64,000 nt of DNA from Aeromicrobium sp. 9AM (GCF_902506105.1 NZ_LR733304.1:496001-560000), one strand, 5' to 3'; shown: positions 33,504-41,718, counted from the first letter of the stretch. Made by a program: numbers and translations. The notes: generated from the letters alone by a model not told the origin.

Positions 33504-33534
33504 TTGACCTGGAGCGCGCTCCAGCTTCTAGTCT
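33504..33534 (+). promoter_or_regulatory. MerR-type promoter with 19-bp spacer
   Basis: -35 TTGACC (33504-33509) and -10 TAGTCT (33529-33534) are separated by exactly 19 bp, and a perfect 16-bp palindrome CTGGAGCGCGCTCCAG (33509-33524) fills the spacer. Over-long spacers with centred palindromes are the hallmark of MerR-family activated promoters, and the TGGAG/CTCCA arms resemble NmlR-type sites. The likely transcription start is at or next to the ATG at 33542, so the mRNA may be leaderless. Confidence 0.75.
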
Positions 33535-33541
33535 GCACAAC

Positions 33542-33946
33542 ATGACTGAGCAGACGGAACGACAGCAGCGGTACGAGCACGGGATGGCGGTGCTGGACGC
33601 CGTGGACGGTGAGGCCGGCGCCAACGTCATCGGGGCGCTCGGGGACATCTCGCCAGAGCTTGCCCATCAGGTCGTCGCGTGGGGCTTCGGCGAGATCTAC
33701 TCGCGTCCGGGGCTCGAGCCACGCGACCGGCAGCTCGTCACCCTGGGGATGCTCACCGCCCTCGGCGGCTGCGAGCCGCAGCTCGAGGTCCACGTCAACG
33801 CGGCGCTCAACGTGGGACTCACCCCTCAGCAGATCGTCGAGGCGCTTCTGCACTCGGCCGTCTACTGCGGCTTTCCACGCGCCCTCAACGCCACCTTCAC
33901 GGCGAAGAAGGTCTTCGACGGGCGCGGGCTGCTGCCGCTCGCCTAG
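33542..33946 (+). CDS. carboxymuconolactone decarboxylase (CMD/AhpD-like) family protein
   Basis: A 134-residue single CMD domain with RPGLEPRDRQLVTLGMLTALGGCEPQLEVHVNAALNVGLTPQQIVEALLHSAVYCGFPRALNA. The CEPQLEVH stretch supplies one cysteine and one histidine of the family's active site, but there is no CxxC, so it is not a typical AhpD peroxidase. With a MerR-type promoter of the NmlR sort, a role in detoxifying an electrophile or peroxide is more likely than protocatechuate breakdown. Ends overlapping the TetR gene by 4 bp (convergent). Confidence 0.88.
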   Translation: MTEQTERQQRYEHGMAVLDAVDGEAGANVIGALGDISPELAHQVVAWGFGEIYSRPGLEPRDRQLVTLGMLTALGGCEPQLEVHVNAALNVGLTPQQIVEALLHSAVYCGFPRALNATFTAKKVFDGRGLLPLA

Positions 33947-34554
33947 GACTCGTGCAGCGAGAGGCCGTCGAACGCCAGTGTCGCGATCGAGGCGGCGAGC
34001 ACGTCGGGGTCGACGGGACCGCCGGGTCGGTACCACTCGACGAGCGAGTTGACCATGCCGAACAGCAGCCGGCTGATGAGGTCGGGCGGGATGTCGCTGC
34101 GGAGCGCACCCTCGTCGACCGCGGCCTGCACGAGTGTCGCGAGGCGCTCGTCGATGCGGCGCCGCCGCTTGAGGGCGGCGAGCTCGACCTCGCTGTTGCC
34201 GTGCACGCGCAGCAGCAGCGTGACGGCCGGCAGGTGTTCGACGAGGATCTCGACCGACTCCTGCACGACGGTGCGCAGCCGCTCGTACGCACTGGTGCCC
34301 GGTGCGGCCGCCGCAGCGGAGTCCACCGCCGTGGAGAGGCCGTCGAGCGCCTCGTCGAGGGCGGCCGCCAGGAGGTGCTCCTTGCTCGGCACGTGGTGGT
34401 AGATCGCCGACTTGGTCAGCCCCAGCTCCTTGGCGAGATCGCCCATGCTGGTGCCGTCGTACCCCTGTTGGTTGAACAGCTCGATCGCACGCCGCAGCAC
34501 GGTCTGTTGGTCATAGCCGGGCCGCCCGCGTCGGGGTGCCACCGCCTCGGTCAT
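33943..34554 (-). CDS. TetR-family regulator, probable PaaR of the phenylacetate genes
   Basis: A 203-residue TetR-type repressor. The helix-turn-helix is TVLRRAIELFNQQGYDGTSMGDLAKELGLTKSAIYHHVPSKEHLLAAAL, and the C-terminal ligand domain contains EILVEHLPAVTLLLRVHGNSEVELAALKRRRRID. The general layout and its place beside the paa operon match the PaaR group of actinobacteria, which respond to phenylacetyl-CoA; the 22-bp palindrome before paaA would be its operator. Start at ATG 34554. The assignment to PaaR rests on context. Confidence 0.85.
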   Translation of the reverse strand: MTEAVAPRRGRPGYDQQTVLRRAIELFNQQGYDGTSMGDLAKELGLTKSAIYHHVPSKEHLLAAALDEALDGLSTAVDSAAAAAPGTSAYERLRTVVQESVEILVEHLPAVTLLLRVHGNSEVELAALKRRRRIDERLATLVQAAVDEGALRSDIPPDLISRLLFGMVNSLVEWYRPGGPVDPDVLAASIATLAFDGLSLHES

Positions 34555-34590
34555 GACCCAAGCGTCTCACGGTGCAACGCCGCGAACGGG

Positions 34591-35754
34591 TCAGGCGAAC
34601 GCCGACAGTCCGGTCAGCTCGCGGCCGATCGTCAGCTGGTGGATCTCGGCGGTGCCCTCGTACGTCAGGACGGACTCGAGGTTGTTGGCGTGCCGCATGA
34701 CGGAGTACTCGCCCGAGATGCCGTTGGCGCCGAGGATCGTGCGCGCCGTGCGGGCGATCTCGAGGGCGACGCGGGTGTTGTTGAGCTTGCCGGCGCTGAC
34801 CTGGGCGGGCTTGAGGAGGCCGGCCTCCTTGAGCCGTCCGAGGTGGACGCTCAGCAGCAACGCCGTGCCGTGCGCGACGCTCATGTCGGCGAGCTTGCCC
34901 TGCGTCAGTTGGAACGCGCCGATCGGCTTGTCGAACTGTGTGCGGGTCGTTGCGTAGTCGATCGCCGTCTCGAGGCACGAGCGGGCTGCGCCGGTCGTGC
35001 CGAAGACGATGCCGAACCGGGCCTCGTTGAGCGCGCCGAGCGGGCCCCGCAGGCCCTCGGCGCCGGGCAGGAGCGCGGAGCCGGGCAGCCGCATGTCCTC
35101 GAACGTCAGCTCGCTGGTGACCGAGGCGCGCATCGACATCTTGTGCTTGATGGCGCGGCCGGAGAAGCCGGGAGTGTCGGTCGGCACGACGAAGCCGCGG
35201 ATGCCGTCGTCGGTCTGCGCCCACACCACGACGACGTCGGCGACGCTGCCGTTCGTGATCCACATCTTGGCGCCGTTGAGCACCCAGTCGTCGCCGTCGC
35301 GCTTGGCGCGCGTACGCATGCCGTTGGGGTTGGAGCCGTGGTCCGGCTCGGTCAGGCCGAACGCGCCGACGTAGTCGCCCGCGGCCATGCCGGGGAGCCA
35401 CTGCTGCTTCTGGTCCTCCGAGCCGTAGGCGTGGATCGAGTACATCGCGAGCGAGCCCTGCACCGAGAACAGCGAGCGCAGGCCGCTGTCGATCGCCTCG
35501 AGCTCGATGCTCGCCAGACCGTACGCCGTGGGGCCCACGCCCGCGCAGCCGTAACCCTCGAGGTGCATGCCCAGCAGGCCGGCGCCACCCATCTGCTTGG
35601 CGATGTCGCGGGCCGGCAGCTCGCCGGTCTCGGCCCACTCGGCGACGTGGGGTGCGAGCTTGTCCTGGGCGAAGCGACGTGCCGTGTCGCGGATGGCCCG
35701 CTCCTCGTCAGTCAGCAGGTGGTCGACGTCGAGCAGGTCGTGCGGTGCGTTCAT
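34591..35754 (-). CDS. gcdH: acyl-CoA dehydrogenase, glutaryl-CoA dehydrogenase type
   Basis: A 387-residue FAD-dependent acyl-CoA dehydrogenase. The catalytic glutamate is near residue 366 in LTYEGTAEIHQL, and the arginine-containing SGLRSLFSVQGSLAMYSIHAYGSEDQK segment is typical of glutaryl-CoA dehydrogenases, which oxidise and decarboxylate glutaryl-CoA to crotonyl-CoA. FGLTEPDHGSNP and WITNGSVADVVVVWAQ are the FAD-loop motifs. Start at ATG 35754. Not part of the paa or homogentisate pathways by known chemistry; it probably serves lysine, tryptophan or benzoate-type breakdown. Confidence 0.9.
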   Translation of the reverse strand: MNAPHDLLDVDHLLTDEERAIRDTARRFAQDKLAPHVAEWAETGELPARDIAKQMGGAGLLGMHLEGYGCAGVGPTAYGLASIELEAIDSGLRSLFSVQGSLAMYSIHAYGSEDQKQQWLPGMAAGDYVGAFGLTEPDHGSNPNGMRTRAKRDGDDWVLNGAKMWITNGSVADVVVVWAQTDDGIRGFVVPTDTPGFSGRAIKHKMSMRASVTSELTFEDMRLPGSALLPGAEGLRGPLGALNEARFGIVFGTTGAARSCLETAIDYATTRTQFDKPIGAFQLTQGKLADMSVAHGTALLLSVHLGRLKEAGLLKPAQVSAGKLNNTRVALEIARTARTILGANGISGEYSVMRHANNLESVLTYEGTAEIHQLTIGRELTGLSAFA

Positions 35755-35807
35755 GGGTCAACCTTCTCAGAGCAGGGTGTCGGTCGTTCAGGGGCTGCTG
35801 GCTGCGA

Positions 35808-37025
35808 CTAGGAGTCGAGCTTGCGGCCGGCCCACGACCAGGCGTACGCGTCGTCCTCGGCGGCGAGACCGCCCTCGCCGAGCTCGAGCGGCCGGAACGT
35901 GTCGACCATGACCGCGAGCTCGTCGAACGCCTCGACACCGAGGCTCGCCTCGATCGCGCTGGGCTGCGGTCCGTGCGCGTACCCGCCGGGGTGCAGCGAG
36001 ATCGAGCCGATGCCGATGCCGGATCCCTTGCGCGCCTCGTAGTCGCCGTCGACGTAGAACATGACCTCGTCGGAGTCGACGTTGGAGTGGAAGTAGGGCA
36101 CCGGGATCGACAGCGGGTGGTAGTCGACCTTGCGCGGCACGAAGTTGCAGACCACGAAGTTCTGCCCCTCGAACACCTGGTGCACCGGCGGCGGCTGGTG
36201 CACGCGACCGGTGATGGGCTCGTAGTCCGAGACGTTGAACGTGTAGGGGTAGAGGCAGCCGTCCCAGCCGACGACGTCGAACGGGTGGGTGTCGTACGTC
36301 ATCCGGCTGCCGACGATCCCGTTGGCGCCGGAGCCACGATGCTTGACCAGGACCTCGACGTCGGTGCCGTCCTCGAGCAGCGGAGCCTCCGGGCCGTGCA
36401 GGTCACGCTCGCAGTAGGGCGCGTGCTCGAGCAGCTGGCCGTAGCGCGACAGGTAGCGCTTGGGCGGTGCGACGTGGCTGTTGGACTCGATCGCGTACGC
36501 GCGCACTCCGCCCGTTGAGCTTGTCGAAGCGTCCGGGAGCCAGCGATGCGTCGTGGCGCGGGGGATGATGACGTAGTCGCCGGTGCGGAACGACAGGGCG
36601 CCGAAGACCGTCTCGACCGTGCCGGAGCCGGACTCGATGAAGACGCACTCGTCGCCGATCGCGTTGCGGTAGAGCGGCGACGGTGCGCTGCCCACGGCGT
36701 ACGCGATGCGGACGTCACCGTTGCCGAGCACGAGGCGGCGTCCGGTGACCAGGTCTGTGGCTGCCGGGTCGGTGTCGGCGAACAGCTGGGGCAGGCGCAG
36801 GTGGCGCGGCTTGAGCGGGTGATTGGCCGTCGTCGAGTGGTCCGGCAGGTCCCAGATCTCCGACGCGACGATGCCCGACGGGACGCCGAGGTGATAGAGC
36901 AGCGACGAGTCGCTCGAGAACCCCTCCTCGCCCATGAGCTCCTCGCGGTGCAGGGCACCTTCGGGCGTACGGAACTGGGTGTGGCGCTTGGGCGGGATCT
37001 GCCCGACGCTGCGGTAGTGGGCCAC
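35808..37025 (-). CDS. hmgA: homogentisate 1,2-dioxygenase
   Basis: Cleaves homogentisate to maleylacetoacetate with O2 and Fe(II), in tyrosine and phenylalanine breakdown. The 405-residue bicupin has the ligand set in PYFHSNVDSDEVMFYVDG (His313, Glu320) and HPGGYAHGPQP (His351), with active-site His282 in PPPVHQVFEG. GTG 37025 follows GGAG 9 nt upstream. Residues about 166-172 (STSSTGG) form an unusual extension encoded by a dispersed repeat. Divergent from the unknown gene plus fahA, sharing a regulatory region with two inverted repeats. Confidence 0.96.
   Translation of the reverse strand: MAHYRSVGQIPPKRHTQFRTPEGALHREELMGEEGFSSDSSLLYHLGVPSGIVASEIWDLPDHSTTANHPLKPRHLRLPQLFADTDPAATDLVTGRRLVLGNGDVRIAYAVGSAPSPLYRNAIGDECVFIESGSGTVETVFGALSFRTGDYVIIPRATTHRWLPDASTSSTGGVRAYAIESNSHVAPPKRYLSRYGQLLEHAPYCERDLHGPEAPLLEDGTDVEVLVKHRGSGANGIVGSRMTYDTHPFDVVGWDGCLYPYTFNVSDYEPITGRVHQPPPVHQVFEGQNFVVCNFVPRKVDYHPLSIPVPYFHSNVDSDEVMFYVDGDYEARKGSGIGIGSISLHPGGYAHGPQPSAIEASLGVEAFDELAVMVDTFRPLELGEGGLAAEDDAYAWSWAGRKLDS
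36516..36529 (-). repeat. short dispersed repeat inserted in-frame in hmgA
   Basis: On the minus strand CTTCGACAAGCTCA, 13 of 14 identical to the copy in paaE at 32446-32459, and in the same reading frame (Ser-Thr-Ser-Ser). It expands the loop between PRATTHRWLPD and VRAYAIES, where most HmgA proteins have a shorter turn. Confidence 0.7.
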
Positions 37026-37039
37026 CGATGACTCCTGTG

Positions 37040-37074
37040 TCCGGATAACGGATGCATGTGTCCGATAAAGACAC
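37040..37074. promoter_or_regulatory. tandem operators in hmgA/fahA divergent region (probable IclR sites)
   Basis: TCCG-GATAA-CGGA at 37040-37052 and GTGTC-CGATAAA-GACAC at 37058-37074 are two inverted repeats that also share the direct motif TGTGTCCG(G)ATAA. They lie between the divergent starts of hmgA (37025) and the unknown gene (37095). An IclR-type gene is at 39111-39740. Size and symmetry suit IclR binding. Confidence 0.6.
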
Positions 37075-37094
37075 CATGCGATACCGTGGAAGGC

Positions 37095-37913
37095 GTGTCA
37101 ACCCTGCTCGATCGCCTGGTCGATGACGCCGCGATCTTCCCGCCCGGCAACGCGCCGCTCGACGTCGCGATCCGTGAGCACCTCGGTCATCGCTCCAGTG
37201 CGTACGCCTCGTTGATCGGCCCGCTGCTGGTCCGCGACGTGGACGTCGCGAGGGTGCCGGGGCTGACGCACGAGCCGCTGCAGATCGGGGTCATCGCGAC
37301 GTCAGGTCCGCGCGGGCTCGAGCAGTCCGCGGCGACGTTGCACGACTTCCCGCACGTCCAGGTGGTGGCGGTCGAGATTCCTCTGGGTGAGCTGTCAGCG
37401 GGTGAGCTCGTCTCCGCGCTGACGGTGCCCGAGGGCGTCGCGGTGTCGGTCGAGCTGCCGCGTCCCGGCGTCTACGTGTCGGACGACTGGCTCGCTGCTG
37501 CCGACGAGATTGCCGTGGCAGGCTTCCAGGCCAAGTTCCGCACGGGCGGGGTCGAGCCGTCGGCCTATCCCGACGAGCGCGAGCTCGCGATGGTGCTCGC
37601 GGCGCTGGTGCCTCGCCAGCTCAAGCTGACGGCCGGTTTGCACCGTGCGGTGCGCAACACCCAGGCCGGGACGGGCTTCGAGCAGCACGGGTTCGTCAAC
37701 GTCATGGTGGCGGTGCACCGGCTGCTGGCTGGCGGCACTGCGGATGAGGCAGCCGAGGTGCTGGCGATCCGCGACGGTGCTGTGTTGGCGGCCGACGTCG
37801 GGTCCTGGAGCGACGACGATGCGCTGGCTGTGCGACGTACGTTCCGCGGCTTCGGCTGCTGCGGCGTGACCGAACCCTATGAAGACCTCCTCGAGCTGGG
37901 ACTGATCGCATGA
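37095..37913 (+). CDS. conserved protein of unknown function in the homogentisate operon
   Basis: About 272 residues; function not recognised. Notable segments are FPPGNAPLDVAIREHLGH, IGPLLVRDVDV, a central alternating alpha-beta pattern with FQAKFRTGG, QLKLTAGLHRAVRN and HGFVNVMVAVHRL, and RRTFRGFGCCGVTEPYEDL at the end. The alternation of strands and helices suggests a TIM-barrel-like fold. GTG 37095 is a guess; GTG 37086 and ATG 37056 are in frame. Its stop overlaps the fahA start (ATGA). No maleylacetoacetate isomerase gene is seen in the window, so this protein might supply that or an accessory step; that is inference only. Confidence 0.8.
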   Translation: MSTLLDRLVDDAAIFPPGNAPLDVAIREHLGHRSSAYASLIGPLLVRDVDVARVPGLTHEPLQIGVIATSGPRGLEQSAATLHDFPHVQVVAVEIPLGELSAGELVSALTVPEGVAVSVELPRPGVYVSDDWLAAADEIAVAGFQAKFRTGGVEPSAYPDERELAMVLAALVPRQLKLTAGLHRAVRNTQAGTGFEQHGFVNVMVAVHRLLAGGTADEAAEVLAIRDGAVLAADVGSWSDDDALAVRRTFRGFGCCGVTEPYEDLLELGLIA

Positions 37914-39070
37914 CCGGATACGGAATCGACCACCTGCCCTATGGTGTCGCGTCGCACCAGGGGCGCGCGCTCGTGGTCGTACGTCTGGAGGATGACGTCG
38001 TCGACCTCGCTGCCTTGGATGCTGAGGCGCCGTCCTTCGACCCATTGCTGTTCGCCGGTCCTGACCTAGGGCCCTTGCTGGCCGCGGGCGCCGAGGTCTG
38101 GGCGGCCGTACGTGCGTGGCTGCAGGAGACCCTGCCCGGCTCGACCGTTGCGCGGATCCCGCTGGCCGAGGTGGAGATGCGGATGCCGTTCGCGGTCGCC
38201 GACTACGTCGACTTCTACGCCTCGCTCAACCACGCTTCCAACGTCGGCAAGATCTTCCGCCCCGACGCCGAGCCGCTGCTGCCCAACTGGCGGCACCTGC
38301 CGGTCGGCTATCACGGCCGCGCCGGCACCGTCGTGCCGTCGGGCACCCCGATCGTGCGACCCCACGGCCAGCGCCGGCCGGGCCCTGACGGTCGGCCGGC
38401 GTTCGGGCCTTCACAGGCGCTCGACATCGAGGCCGAGCTCGGATTCGTCGTGGGTGCGCCCAGCGTGCTGGGGGCGGCGGTGGCGGCCGGAGCTTTCGCG
38501 GATCACGTCTTCGGCGTCACCCTGCTCAACGACTGGTCGGCCCGCGACATCCAGGCCTGGGAGTACGTCCCCCTGGGCCCGTTCCTCGGCAAATCGTTCG
38601 CGACCTCGATCTCCCCGTGGATCACCCCGTTGGCCGCACTGGAGGACGTACGGGTCCCGCTGCCCGGCCAGGACCCCGCACCGCTCGACTACCTGCGCGT
38701 CGCCGAGCCGGCCGGCTACGGCATCGACCTCGAGGTCGTGGTCAACGGCACCGTCGTGTCGCGGCCGCCGTACGCCTCGATGTACTGGTCGCCTGCGCAG
38801 ATGCTGGCCCACATGACCGTCAACGGCGCTTCGCTGCGTACGGGCGACCTCTACGGCTCAGGCACGATCTCCGGGCCCGAACGCGATCAGCGCGGATCAC
38901 TCCTCGAGCTGTCCTGGGGCGGCAGCGAGCCGTTCGCCCTCGACGACGGCACCACCCGTTCGTACCTGCAGGACGGCGACACCGTGACCCTCCGCGCCAC
39001 CGCCGGCAGCATCACCCTCGGCGAGGTAGAAGGCACGATCACCTCACGCGCTTCGTGGCCGGACGAGTAG
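37910..39070 (+). CDS. fahA: fumarylacetoacetase
   Basis: Hydrolyses fumarylacetoacetate to fumarate and acetoacetate, the last step of homogentisate breakdown. The 386-residue protein has an N-terminal SH3-like domain and the C-terminal FAH barrel, with DYVDFYASLNHASNVGKIFRPD, LPVGYHGRAGTVV, metal-binding DIEAELGFVVG and LLNDWSARDIQAWEYVPLGPFLGKSFATSISPW, and MLAHMTVNGASLRTGDLYGSGTISGPE. It is slightly shorter than the mammalian enzyme. ATGA overlap with the preceding gene shows coupling. Confidence 0.96.
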   Translation: MTGYGIDHLPYGVASHQGRALVVVRLEDDVVDLAALDAEAPSFDPLLFAGPDLGPLLAAGAEVWAAVRAWLQETLPGSTVARIPLAEVEMRMPFAVADYVDFYASLNHASNVGKIFRPDAEPLLPNWRHLPVGYHGRAGTVVPSGTPIVRPHGQRRPGPDGRPAFGPSQALDIEAELGFVVGAPSVLGAAVAAGAFADHVFGVTLLNDWSARDIQAWEYVPLGPFLGKSFATSISPWITPLAALEDVRVPLPGQDPAPLDYLRVAEPAGYGIDLEVVVNGTVVSRPPYASMYWSPAQMLAHMTVNGASLRTGDLYGSGTISGPERDQRGSLLELSWGGSEPFALDDGTTRSYLQDGDTVTLRATAGSITLGEVEGTITSRASWPDE

Positions 39071-39110
39071 CCGACTGCGAAGAAGGCGTATCGAGACCCT
39101 CGAGCGGTGT

Positions 39111-39740
39111 TCAGGTCAACGCTTCGGCGACGGCCTGCGCCGCGTCGAGGACGAGTGGCTCCATGGCCGCGTCGATGTCGTGCAGGCTGACGATGCCGAC
39201 CGAGGCCTCGAGGCCGGGCACACCACGCACCGGCGCGGCCAGCCCTGCCGCTCCGGGCTGCAGCTCGCCGGCCGTGCTCGCGACGCCGTCGCCGTCAGCG
39301 CGGCCCAGCAGGATCGCCTTCCCGGCAGCGCCCGTGTCGAGGCGGTGGCGAGCGCCGACGCGATAGGCGACGTGCATGTCGCTGCGGCTCGGCTCGACCA
39401 CGAGCAGCGCGACCGCATCCTCACCGTCGGCGATCGTCAGGTGCGCCGTGGCGCCGCTGGCGTCGGCCAGCCGCGTGAGCGCCGGGGTGGCGCGCGACTT
39501 GAGCTCGGGCAGGTACGCGTTGCGGAACGCCATCATGCCGAACCCGGCGCCGATGCGGCCCTGTTCGTCGCGGTGCAGCAGGTCGTGCTCCTCGAGCGTG
39601 ACGATCAGGCGGTACGCCACGGTGCGGCTGATCCCCAGCGACTCGGCGATCTCGTTGATCGTGAACCGGGAGTCCGACGCTGCGACGAGCGACAGGATGC
39701 GCAACCCGCGATCGAGGGTCTGTGCGGTCTCGGCGGCCAT
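39111..39740 (-). CDS. IclR-family transcriptional regulator, probable regulator of the homogentisate genes
   Basis: A 209-residue IclR protein: N-terminal winged helix (TLDRGLRILSLVAASDSRFTINEIAESLGISRTVAYRLIVTLEEHDLLHRDEQG) and a C-terminal effector domain (ATAHLTIADGEDAVALLVVEPSRSDMHVAYRVGARHRLDTGAAGKAILLG). The interdomain PGLEASVGIVS motif is present. GAGGG precedes ATG 39740. It is convergent with fahA and lies 2 kb from two candidate operators in the hmgA/fahA divergent promoter, so it is the best candidate for the local regulator. Confidence 0.9.
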   Translation of the reverse strand: MAAETAQTLDRGLRILSLVAASDSRFTINEIAESLGISRTVAYRLIVTLEEHDLLHRDEQGRIGAGFGMMAFRNAYLPELKSRATPALTRLADASGATAHLTIADGEDAVALLVVEPSRSDMHVAYRVGARHRLDTGAAGKAILLGRADGDGVASTAGELQPGAAGLAAPVRGVPGLEASVGIVSLHDIDAAMEPLVLDAAQAVAEALT

Positions 39741-39746
39741 CGGCCC

Positions 39747-40346
39747 TCAGCCCTTCGCCGGTACGCGGGGACGGATGGCGCGGCTCAGCACGACCTCGAC
39801 CGGGCGGGACGCGATGAGCAGTGACCACAGGCCGATCGACGGCACGAGGGTCGCGATCAGCAGGGCGACCAGCATCAGGGCCGCGAGGGCGATCTGCGGG
39901 ACGAGGGTCCTGGCGTCGCCGGAGCCCTCGGCCCGGACGATCAGCCACTTCTGCGTCAGGCTCGCCAGGCTCGTGACCAGCATCGTCCCGACGTACAGCC
40001 CGTACGTCCACGGCTCGTTGTCCGTCGTGCCGAGCAGCTCGGTCGGGAACGGCAGGAACACGATGCTCGCGAGCCACACCAGGTTGGCGTTGACGAGTGG
40101 CTGGTTGTAGGCGTCGACGTGCTCGTACATCTGCAGGTGCCCCCGCCAGAAGATGCCGATGACGAGGAAGCTCAACGCGAACACGAGCAGGTCGCCGCGA
40201 TGGTCGGCGAGGTAGTCGCCGACCGGATGGTCGTCGACCTCCTGGGCGATGTCGACGAGCGGCAGGACCAACAGCGTCATGGCGATGGCCACGGTCGCGT
40301 CGCCGAAGGCCAGCAGCCGGTCGAGCCCGCGGGAGGTCGCCCTCAT
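39747..40346 (-). CDS. TMEM175/DUF1211-family membrane protein (putative K+ channel)
   Basis: A 199-residue protein with about six membrane segments. The signature RLLAFGDATVAIAMTLLVLPL at the start of the first segment is close to the RxxxFSDxxxA motif that lines the pore of TMEM175 potassium channels, though here the serine is glycine; FALSFLVIGIFWRGHLQMYEHVD is also typical. ATGA overlap with the upstream flavoprotein and a 6-bp gap to the IclR gene put it in one transcript. Channel activity is inferred from family only. Confidence 0.85.
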   Translation of the reverse strand: MRATSRGLDRLLAFGDATVAIAMTLLVLPLVDIAQEVDDHPVGDYLADHRGDLLVFALSFLVIGIFWRGHLQMYEHVDAYNQPLVNANLVWLASIVFLPFPTELLGTTDNEPWTYGLYVGTMLVTSLASLTQKWLIVRAEGSGDARTLVPQIALAALMLVALLIATLVPSIGLWSLLIASRPVEVVLSRAIRPRVPAKG

Positions 40347-41710
40347 GCGAACACCGCCCCGGGATTGAGGATGTCCTGCGGGTCGAGCGCGGCCTTGACC
40401 CTGCGGTTGAGGTCCATGACGTCGGGTCCGAGGTACGCCGGCAGCCACGGCTTCTTGAGCCGCCCGACGCCGTGCTCGCCAGTGATCGTCCCGCCGAGGC
40501 CGATGGCGAGCTCCATGACCTGACCGTATGCCTCTTGGGCCCGCGCCGTCTCGTCGGGATCCATCGCGTCGAAGACGATCAAGGGGTGGGTGTTGCCGTC
40601 GCCGGCGTGGGCGACGACCGCGATCGTGATGACGTGCCGGGCGGCGATCTCCTCGATGCCGCGCACGAGAGCGCCGAGCTGAGGCAGTGGCACGCCCACA
40701 TCCTCGAGCAGCAGCGAGCCCTTGTGCTCGAGCGCCGGGATGACCATCCGGCGGGCCACGACGAACGCCTCGCCGGTCTCGGCGTCATCGGTCGAGAACA
40801 CCTCGGTGGTGCGGTTGGCCTCGCAGATGGCGGTGATCTCGGCGATCTCGGCCAGCCCGTGGGTGGTCGGCTCGTCGGACTGGATCACGAGCAACGCCTC
40901 GGCGGTGCGGTCGAGTCCCATCTTGGTGATGTCCTCGACGGCGTTGATCGAGGTCCGGTCCATCAGCTCGAGCATGGCCGGGCGCATGCGGCGGGTGATG
41001 TCGAGGACCGTCTGGGTGGCGTCGTCGAGCGACGCGAACGTCGCGACGAGCGTGCACGGCGGCCGCTGCGCGGGGACGAGCCGCAGCACGACGCGGGTGA
41101 TGATGCCGAGCGTGCCCTCACTGCCGACGAACAGCTTGGTCAGCGACAGGCCGGCCGCGTCCTTGAGCCGCGGCCCGCCGAGCTCGACCGCGGTGCCGTC
41201 GGCGAGGACGACCGTCAACCCGAGGACGTAGTCGCTCGTCACGCCGTACTTGACGCAGCACAGGCCGCCCGCGTTGGTGGCGACGTTGCCGCCGATCGAG
41301 CAGATCTCGTACGACGAGGGGTCCGGGGGATACCAGAGGCCGTGTTCGGCGGCGGCCGCCTTGACCTCCGCGTTCATCGCGCCGGGCTCGACGACGGCGA
41401 TGCGGGTGGCCGGGTCGATTTCGATCGCCCGCATGCGCTCCAGCGAGACGACGAGGCAGCCGTCGAGTGCCGAGGCGCCGCCGGACAGTCCCGTCCCGGC
41501 ACCGCGGGGCACGACGGCGAGACCGTGCTCGGCGGCGAAGCGTACGGCGGCCTGGACGTCCTCGGTGCACGTCGCGCGTACGACGGCGAGTGGGACGCCG
41601 GATCCCGGGTCGTTGGCGCGGTCCCAGCGATAGCCGTCCATCCGTTCCTGGTCGACCAGCAGCACGCCTTCGGCCAGCTGGCCGGCGAGCACGTCGAGGT
41701 CAGGCGTCAC
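40343..41710 (-). CDS. FAD-linked oxidase, glycolate oxidase GlcD / D-lactate dehydrogenase type
   Basis: A 455-residue VAO-type flavoprotein. The FAD-binding PCMH domain has VVPRGAGTGLSGGASALDG, WYPPDPSSYEICSIGGNVATNAGGLCCVKYGVT and LFVGSEGTLGIITRVVLRLV; the C-terminal domain has HAGDGNTHP and GGTITGEHGVGRLKKPWL. GTG 41710 is the likely start; the frame is open further upstream only as antisense of the AI-2E gene. It oxidises a 2-hydroxy acid (glycolate or D-lactate). No GlcE/GlcF partners adjacent, which favours a single-subunit D-lactate or D-2-hydroxyglutarate dehydrogenase. Confidence 0.93.
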   Translation of the reverse strand: MTPDLDVLAGQLAEGVLLVDQERMDGYRWDRANDPGSGVPLAVVRATCTEDVQAAVRFAAEHGLAVVPRGAGTGLSGGASALDGCLVVSLERMRAIEIDPATRIAVVEPGAMNAEVKAAAAEHGLWYPPDPSSYEICSIGGNVATNAGGLCCVKYGVTSDYVLGLTVVLADGTAVELGGPRLKDAAGLSLTKLFVGSEGTLGIITRVVLRLVPAQRPPCTLVATFASLDDATQTVLDITRRMRPAMLELMDRTSINAVEDITKMGLDRTAEALLVIQSDEPTTHGLAEIAEITAICEANRTTEVFSTDDAETGEAFVVARRMVIPALEHKGSLLLEDVGVPLPQLGALVRGIEEIAARHVITIAVVAHAGDGNTHPLIVFDAMDPDETARAQEAYGQVMELAIGLGGTITGEHGVGRLKKPWLPAYLGPDVMDLNRRVKAALDPQDILNPGAVFA

Positions 41711-41718
41711 GGTGCCGG

